From Knufia peltigerae (Eukaryota > Ascomycota > Eurotiomycetes > Chaetothyriales > Trichomeriaceae): DNA of 26,678 nucleotides. The number at the start of each line of letters is the position of its first letter. Within the stretch, counting starts at the first letter, position 1. Location of the stretch: assembly GCA_030247855.1 (NCBI GenBank), contig JAPDRN010000236.1:1-26678 (forward strand). Reading direction: 5' to 3'. The translations under genes and the position numbers were made by a program. Shown here piece by piece: positions 20,801-26,678 of this stretch. The notes beneath the pieces were generated by a model. The model searched no databases. It saw only the letters and a program-made list of their open reading frames with translations, and was not told the DNA's origin.

Positions 20801-23800
20801 GATCTTCCCCTGAAATCGTGTATATTAATATCGGCTCCAGCATCCAGGAGCATAGAAAGTTTTTGGGGCTCGCCGCGAAGGGTGCTGAGGAATAGGGCGG
20901 TCTCTCCGTTGTTGTCTTGAGCATTGATGTCGATCCGTCTCTCTTTCAACAGTCTCATCACGGCCGGACTTCCCAAAAGGGGACCATTTTTATTGATTTC
21001 ATGCAGTATTCCCTTGCCTTGATTATTTTTGGTGTTTGGATCAGCTCCGCTCTCCAGAAGAAGGTCGAAGACTGGATTATAGCATTCTCTCAAGCTCAGC
21101 ATTAATGCCGAGTTGCCTTCCCTATCTTGTAAATTGACATCAGCTCCCGACTCGATTAGTGCCTTGACAACTTGAGTGTGATCCACATAAAGCTCACTCA
21201 GGAACGCGAGAAGCGGAGTTTTACCGTCCTTCCGCCGAGCATTGGGGTCTGCGCCGGCTCCAACAAGGACTGGGATATCATGAGGTGCTGAATTGTGTAG
21301 AGGCTCGTTTCCCATATTGTCGGACGCAGACGGGTTTGCTCCATGCTGGAGCAATAGACAGGTCATTTGAGACTGTCCGAAGGCCGCAGAGGCTTTATGG
21401 AGCGGCGTCTTGCCAGTCGAATCACGAATGTTAACATCGATCCCCGCCTTGAGCAACTCCAAGGCGATCTGCACTATGTCCTCTGTGTGAGCAAGATTTG
21501 AGTCGTTGGATGTCTGTCTGTCCGCACACGCGTGTAGGAGAGATATCTCCGGTTGTAGGTCTTTGCTCCAGGTGCGTTTGGCCCTGAACATGAGTCCATA
21601 ATCGGCACCATGGCCCAAAAGAACCCTCACGACTGCTGCAGATCCACAGCTAGCAGCTTTGTAAAGGGGTGTATGTCCATGCTTATTCTTACTGTCAACA
21701 GGTATTCGTCCCCTGTCGAGTAGAATAGCGGCGATCTCAGCACGTCCGTATTTGGCGGCCCAATGAAGGGGAGTGGGATCGACACCGGTTTGCTTTAGGT
21801 CGTCGGGACTCATATAGTCTAGCAGTGCCTGAACAACCCGAGTTTCACCTTTCTGAATAGCCAAACGAAGAGATTGTTTGTCCTTGATTTTTTTGTATGA
21901 GCAACACCATGAGCCAGGCCGATCACACTTCGTAACCGGAGCTACAGGATCAATCGCTGCATTTAGAAGTAGTCTTACCGTCGAAACGTGCCCACATTGG
22001 GCTGCATAATCTAAAGCGGTAAGGCGAGAACTGCTATGAGCCTTGGGGTCACAGTGCTTCAACAAAAGCGCGACTGTGGCTGTATGACCCATTTCTGCAG
22101 CGTATGACAAACAGCTCCGGTTTTCAGTAGTCTCAACCGAGGCTGCAGATTCATCCATTCCCAGGAGGTGCTCCCCGTACGAGGTAAGCCCGAAGATGGC
22201 AGCAACGTGTAAAGCTTTGAAGTTTTGAGGAGCCCGACTCCACCCATGGCGGGCCAGCCAGAAGAAGTTCAGCCAGTTTCGGAGTAGTTGTTGTTTGATG
22301 AGCAGGAAAGAGTCAAGCGCTGCGAAAAGCTCATTGTCGCGTTTCCCATATACATGGACGTGCGTCGCCCAATTGTTTGCCGCATAGTCCAGGAATGGGA
22401 AATCTCTGGATCTCTCTCTGCACTCATTTTTCCACCGGATCTCATCTCCTGCGAAACGCGAATCATTGTCCTCCAGATCGTGGTAGTCTGACTCCTCGTC
22501 CCAAGGAGTGAGGAACCAGCTGAACGACAGATACCGGAGACATACTGTGGAAATGACATAGTGTGCGTGATCCTGGGCAATAACAGGATACGTCAAATCC
22601 GCTCCCGGATCATCCGCCGCGCGCCTCTGGTCGGTGAGATATTCTGTTAGAGAATAGTGGATGACTTGTACAGTTTCGTCGGGGAGAACCTCCAACAACG
22701 GTCCACAAGAGCGTCGAACTTCGGCTTTGGCTTCGGCTTGAGAAGACTGTACAGCTGATTCACCCTTTGGGATGTTCAGCACGTTGGCTAGTTCTATTAG
22801 TCGAAGAGGCCGCGTTGCGTGAGTAACCCAGCGAAGAATTGTCAGCTGTTGTTCCAACGATGTTCCAGTCCTCAGCCGGTGCTCGTTTAGAATGGACGCA
22901 TACATATTTTCAACTCCTTTTGGTAAATCAGATAATGAGGACTTCAGGTATTCCCTTCCCAACTCGTGACTCTTCACCAACAATTCATCGATTGCAAGCC
23001 TCGCGTAAAGAAAGAGCCCATTGCTAAGTCTGCAGATCATGTCACCTAACTGTCGTCGACCCTCTTCGTCTAAATCGAAGAAGTCGAACGAGTGAAGACG
23101 GGATCTCACGAACGTGGCTATATCCCCTTCCGTATTCTGACGACTAAGCTTGACCTTTGTGTATGTGCCTTTTGTGAGAACCTGTTCAGCTGCAGCAAGC
23201 TGCCGGGTGGCTACCAAGGTTTTCACGGCCGAGGGCTTGATGTGAGCAAGCTCGTTGATCCTCGCATAAAACCCTTCATTGCCTGACGCCAGTTCATCTA
23301 GACCATCGATGATACAGTAGACTCTGTTCATGCCGGATATAGTGGAAATGAAGATCTGCCACAAAGAATCAAATGTCAACGTGGAAATACTTGGATGATG
23401 TGTCATCTCCGTCGTCAGCTGTCCTGTAAGAGAAAGTGAGTATGAAAGTAGTTGGCTCAGCCAATCGCGAATCAGAGAAGCAGGGCTCTTATTGCAATCG
23501 ATGGTTCTGCGGATGAAGAAGTACAGGACTGGGGTGACATTATCCACGAGCTGTTCGATTACGCTCGAGGTCACGACGGACTTGCCACTCCCTGGGATGC
23601 CTTCAAGCCAAAGAAGACTTTTTACCGGAGAACTGTACCAATCTTGAAAAGCTTGCCTCTCTTGTAGCCATTGACAGGTGCCAGCTGTGCGCGTTGCAAG
23701 ATGCTTTTTGAGATCACAAGAATCTGAGCTGTAATCCGATGGACAAAGCCATGCCCGCAGTTTGTCAATTGTCTCCGTCGAGACTTCTCTGAATGTCAGC

Positions 23801-23917
23801 GGAAGACTGCACAGCATGCAAGATCTGGTAGAACTCGCCTGTGCTTTCTCCAGCGTTCTGATTCCCGATGAGAACGTAGTCATCGGACAGCTCATCTTCG
23901 ACACAGTTGCTAGCCAT
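17845..23917 (-). CDS. NACHT-type NTPase with about 35 ankyrin repeats (NLR-like)
   Basis: Fungal NLR-like STAND proteins couple a nucleotide-switch domain to repeat-based sensing, in heterokaryon incompatibility and other self/non-self responses. One continuous frame runs from ATG 23895 to the stop at 17845 (2016 aa). Motifs: IDKLRAWLCPSDYSSDSC, a block common just before fungal NACHT domains; Walker A GIPGSGKS (about 99-106 in that numbering); Walker B CIIDGLDEL (about 194-202); LVATRQL, resembling sensor 1; and a helical region to about residue 580. Ankyrin units of the TPLHxAAxxG...LLLxxGAD type then continue to the last residue; I count about 35, some degenerate. No HET, patatin or phosphorylase effector domain is present upstream. 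The first ATG, 23917, opens a different frame (MASNCVEDELSDDYVLIGNQ) that stops at 23765; removing a 46-nt GTTCTA...CTGACATTCAG segment (23834-23789) joins it in phase and gives 2008 aa. I use 23917 as the outer limit, but the start is undecided. No internal stop or frameshift is seen in the rest. Confidence 0.93.
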
Positions 23918-24270
23918 AATGGGGAATGAGATGATCAACCTTTTTCTCTACCCTTTACAAAGAGGGTATTGAATATAGCTACATGCACTCGGAAGCAAAT
24001 TAGGAGCATGAATATTCATGTGTTTTCCATGTGGCCCCCGAATTGTAATGCACAGGGGGCAGGAAGCGGGTATGTCTCCAGCCGATCAAAGGGTGGCCCT
24101 AATCCAAATCGTACTCGTAGCTTAGCTTGAAAAGCGACCTTTGGGAGAACTCCTGGCAAGAATAACCAAACACAGAAGAGACCGGAACCGGGCCATTCCG
24201 CGCATCTGAAACGTCCGGAACCTGGAACCCGAGGGCCAAAGTATGGATCCCTGCAGGCTCAAGGCTGTGC
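23918..24270. promoter_or_regulatory. 5' region of the NACHT-ankyrin gene
   Basis: This 353-base spacer precedes the ankyrin gene, read leftward. It contains a perfect 14-base palindrome, CATGAATATTCATG at 24007-24020, about 90 bases upstream of the first ATG, and a small GCCCCC/GGGGGC pair at 24034-24060. A symmetrical site at this distance could bind a dimeric regulator, but nothing in the sequence names one. No coding frame is supported. Confidence 0.4.
24007..24020. promoter_or_regulatory. Perfect 14-base palindrome
   Basis: CATGAATATTCATG is fully self-complementary and lies upstream of the NACHT-ankyrin start on the minus strand. Its position is compatible with a promoter element, but AT-rich palindromes of this size also occur by chance. 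Confidence 0.35.
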
Positions 24271-24824
24271 TCACATGATGCCCGATCCTCCGGGCATCAT
24301 GGTCGAGCGGTGCCAGTTGCAGAATGCAGGAGGCTTAGGGGGCTCTGTGCGAGCTGGGGAAGATCGACGGCGACGACGCTCTTGTGACCTTGATTGGTAT
24401 CGAGGAGACTGAGAGCTTTTCTCTCCTGAGTGATTACTCTCACATTGAGAGCATATAGTACTTCTGTGTCGCGACTGCTGGGGAGTGACTGGTTGTGATT
24501 GCTCAGAGACCATTGATGTGACAGCTTGAGGTTCTACTGATTTTTGAGGAGAGTGAGAATAAGAACCATGATTTATCAATCGATGGTGACTCCAAGGAGA
24601 GCGAGAGCGTGAACGAAATCGATATCTTGAGTCTCTTTTCAAGAAAGAACGTTTCCTCTGATTATCCGTGAATCCTCCGAGGATATATTGTGATTTTGAA
24701 AACTTGAAAAATCCTCGAACCTGAGAAATACTGAATGATTAGCAAACTGAACAACTTTGTACCCAGACCTTGGTGGAAACATACCAGAGAAACAGAATTC
24801 ACCTTCTTTAGAATCTGGGTCACT
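24271..24824 (-). pseudogene. Decayed, 5'-truncated RRM-like plus Arg/Ser-rich frame
   Basis: Two overlapping minus-strand frames look coding. The first (24824-24639, 61 codons, no ATG at its start) includes GEFCFSGMFPPRSG, KVVQFANHSVFLRFED and SSEDSRIIRG; the GYKVV...VFLRFED pattern resembles the second half of an RNA-recognition motif. The second (to the stop at 24271) reads DSRYRFRSRSRSPWSHHR, then a Ser/Gln-rich stretch, then SQERRRRRSSPARTEPPKPP and a tail MMPGGSGIM; RS dipeptides and PxxP fit an SR-type or nuclear RNA-binding protein. The frames overlap around 24640 and need a one-base shift or a missed intron to be one product. The left (5') side runs into AT-rich repeat DNA with no start codon, so the 5' part is lost or unrecognisable. 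Alternatives are a living gene with unseen introns, or a chance RS-like frame. Transcript data are needed to call it a gene. Confidence 0.38.
24274..24301. repeat. 11-bp perfect hairpin at the end of the RS-like frame
   Basis: CATGATGCCCG (24274-24284) and CGGGCATCATG (24291-24301) are perfect reverse complements around a six-base loop. The structure covers the last codons of the Arg/Ser-rich frame (MMPGGSGIM) and its stop region. It could act in 3'-end formation or be a remnant of a small insertion; neither is shown. Confidence 0.6.
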
Positions 24825-25116
24825 ATTAAAAGACTAACTAAAGGATTATTTTAAAGAGAAAGGGCGAAGAGAACCTTAGAGCGAGACTATTCACTAACCT
24901 AGCTGGACATAAGTAATTATTCTACCTAATATGCGTTAGAATAAACACTAGGATAAGCCATCATAATATAATCGTAAATAACTGTATAATTTGTTTATAC
25001 TGGTTACTAATGCTCTTAGTCTAGAAGTATAGGTATTACCATGAAATGAAAGGCTCTAGATCGTAAAGTTTTCGTTATGAGAACTATTATTAGTGTTATC
25101 TCCTATGTAGACTGCG

Positions 25117-25466
25117 TAATGGGTAGGGTAGGGTAACCCATTAAGAGAGTCTTACCCTACCTATATACCCATTAGGGTTTTTTTTAAATTAAGTACCCTA
25201 CCCACAGGTACTCACGCAGGTTTAGGTAGGGTTTAGGTAATGCTAAGATACCCTAAAGTCTATAAAAAAAGTAAAACATTACTAAAAATAGTAATAATTT
25301 ATGTAATAATTTAAAATTTCTCTTAAATAGATACCTATTAAGGTTTTAGGTACCTATGAGAAAAGTCTTACCCTATCTATAGGTACCTATATATTAAAAA
25401 GTTATACCCTACCCTACTCATTAAGGTTAGGTTTCGGGTTTTAGGTTTAGGTTACCCTACCCATTA
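25117..25466. mobile_element. MITE-like element with GGGTA-rich terminal inverted repeats
   Basis: The left end begins TAATGGGTAGGGTA, carries one further GGGTA and then ACC (25117-25138). The right end is GGTTACCCTACCCATTA (25450-25466), the reverse complement apart from one fewer GGGTA unit. If the flanking TA on each side is the target duplication, the element starts ATGGG and ends CCCAT, the arrangement of Tc1/mariner/pogo-type elements. The interior holds many TACCC, GGGTA and TTTAGG words and a repeated 18-base AGTCTTACCCTACCTATA (25148-25165, and 25364-25381 with one C/T change). At 350 bp it is too short to encode a transposase, so a non-autonomous element is the best reading; the family is inferred. 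Confidence 0.55.
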
Positions 25467-26062
25467 TATAGTTTACTTCTATGGCTTAAGTAGAAGACTT
25501 AATTAGATTAATTTACATAAGATTTCTTTTCTCACTAATTATAGAGAGTTAATTTAAGCTTTAGGTTTAGGTCGCTAGTATTAACGAAATAATATAGTAA
25601 TGCATAGTAAGTAGAAGTCTCTTAACTAATTAATAACTATAACTAGGAAAGAGGGCTTTTTACCTTATATCTTATTAGGACTTTATATATATTTAATAGG
25701 CTTAATTATCTGATTTAAGGCCCTTTAGAGACGCGAAAGATATTAGTGTTACGAATTAGCTTATAAGTAGGTCGCGAATATAGCTATAATAATAATTTAT
25801 AAAGTAAAGTAATAGATTAAATAAAGGTGGCCTACTAAGAAGGAATAGCTATTATATAACCTAGACTAGTGATCTTAATGAAATTAATCTAAATTAGTAA
25901 CTCTTAGTGCGTTATACACTAAGAACTATTAAGATAGACTAAGATATATTAAGGTATATATATATAATTACTTTATAGCTTTACTATATAGTTAACTTAA
26001 TTTATAATTATATCTATACGTTTTTAGCTATAATTACTTTACTTCTAGTATATTTATTAAGA

Positions 26063-26440
26063 ATAGTCTATAGACTAAGTAAAGTAATAATATAATAATA
26101 ATAAGTCTTTTTATCTAAGTACTTTAATTATAAAACTTAAAGTATAAAGAAGAGAAGTTCCTTTATAGAAAGTATATAATAATTATATAACTCTCTTAAG
26201 TTCTTTTAGTGTTATTATTATAAGTAAACAGAATAGAGAATAAATAATATCTTAAGACTTCACACTAAGCGTACCTACTAAGTACGTAACGCTAAGAGAA
26301 CTTAGGAGAATCACATAACTATTATAGGCTTCCCGCATAAGGAACTTCTCTTCCTTATACTTTAAGTTTTTATAACTAAAGTACCTAGATAGAAAGATCT
26401 ATTTTTATTATGTTATTACTCTATTTATTCTATAGACTAT
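26063..26440. repeat. Large inverted repeat, arms about 153 bp
   Basis: The left arm 26063-26214 and the right arm 26287-26440 are reverse complements over their full length, at roughly 80-85% identity by eye. Shared landmarks are ATAGTCTATAGA at the outer ends, CTTAAAGTATAA and GAAGAGAAGTTCC in the middle, and a Leu-type CTTAAGTTCT/CCTAAGTTCT word near the spacer. Most differences are transitions. The 72-base spacer is part of a second inverted repeat (26213-26290 with 26449-26526). Confidence 0.85.
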
Positions 26441-26526
26441 TTTTAATAGTTATATACTTAGTAAGTATACTTAGTATAAAGTTTTAAGATATTATTTATT
26501 CTCTATTTTATTTACTTATAATAATA
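26213..26526. repeat. Second interleaved inverted repeat with RIP-type differences
   Basis: 26213-26290 matches the reverse complement of 26449-26526 over 78 bases. In one orientation the only differences I find are ten transitions: at each, the first copy has C or G and the second has T or A (for example AAGCGTACC against AAGTATACT). There are no transversions or gaps within the 78 bases. Together with the 153-bp arms the order is Y, X, Y-reversed, X-reversed. Confidence 0.85.
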
Positions 26527-26678
26527 TTTCTCTTTTCTCTAGCTTTTTATCCTTAAAAAGTAATGTATATTATTAAGTATTCTTATTTATTTTATATAGA
26601 TTCTAGATATTTATAATAGAATAGTTAATATAGTTAATATTTATAACTTATAGTTACTATAAGAGCGAGTTAAAGATA

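Larger units (their letters stand above)
24825..26678. other. AT-rich, TpA-rich repeat block (RIP-like)
   Basis: Composition changes sharply near 24850-24900 to very AT-rich DNA dominated by TA dinucleotides, with few CG sites and no long open frame on either strand; it continues to the end of the window. Within it are a 350-bp element with terminal inverted repeats (25117-25466) and interleaved inverted repeats (26063-26526) whose copies differ largely by C-to-T/G-to-A changes. In Pezizomycotina this is the classic picture of transposon DNA inactivated by RIP. The stretches 24900-25110 and 25470-26060 show no structure I can name beyond short palindromes and TA or TAA microsatellites. Confidence 0.75.

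Noticed and set aside
25117..25590. Possible interstitial telomere (TTAGGG-like words)
   Set aside because: The words are mixed GGGTA, TTTAGG and TACCC in both orientations with palindromic arrangement and no uniform TTAGGG tandem array; a terminal-inverted-repeat element explains them better.

Overview
This looks like nuclear DNA of a filamentous ascomycete (Pezizomycotina). The signs are very short GT-AG introns (43, 51, 52 and 61 nt) with CTAAC/CTGAC-type branch sequences, a QDE-1/SAD-1-class RNA-dependent RNA polymerase, a giant NACHT-ankyrin (NLR-like) gene, and a sharp change into an AT-rich, TpA-rich block whose repeat copies differ by directional C-to-T/G-to-A transitions, as repeat-induced point mutation (RIP) produces. 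No class or genus can be given from the sequence alone.

Layout, left to right. (1) 1-678: non-coding, except that 266-385 is an inverted, diverged copy of an internal piece of the neighbouring SPB1 gene. (2) 679-3231 (-): SPB1, the FtsJ-type 2'-O-methyltransferase of 60S ribosome assembly, two exons, 833 aa. (3) 3232-3750: divergent promoter region. (4) 3751-7394 (+): cellular RNA-dependent RNA polymerase, three exons, 1179 aa, with the DLDGD catalytic loop. (5) 7395-8490: convergent 3' spacer, purine-rich on the + strand. (6) 8491-13627 (-): a secreted, Ser/Thr/Gly-rich mucin- or adhesin-like protein of 1694 aa, two exons, ending in three related six-cysteine modules. (7) 13628-17844: about 4.2 kb with no convincing gene, holding a perfect 20-bp inverted repeat. 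(8) 17845-23917 (-): NACHT-ankyrin protein of about 2010 aa with roughly 35 ankyrin-like repeats; its first ATG is in another frame and a 46-nt candidate intron reconciles the two. (9) 23918-24824: spacer, then a decayed, 5'-truncated reading frame with RRM-like and Arg/Ser-rich parts. (10) 24825-26678: AT-rich repeat block with a 350-bp element bounded by terminal inverted repeats and a separate set of interleaved inverted repeats.

How the parts relate. SPB1 is a core housekeeping gene and the RdRP belongs to RNA silencing; they share only a promoter region. The secreted protein and the NLR-like gene are typical accessory genes of the cell surface and of self/non-self or immune-like sensing. 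The NLR gene lies beside the repeat block, a common setting for fast-evolving fungal genes. I see no operon-like unit or clear multi-gene system. The most novel items are the C-terminal six-cysteine module of the secreted protein, the NLR N-terminus, the two repeat elements in the AT-rich tail, and the SPB1 fragment.
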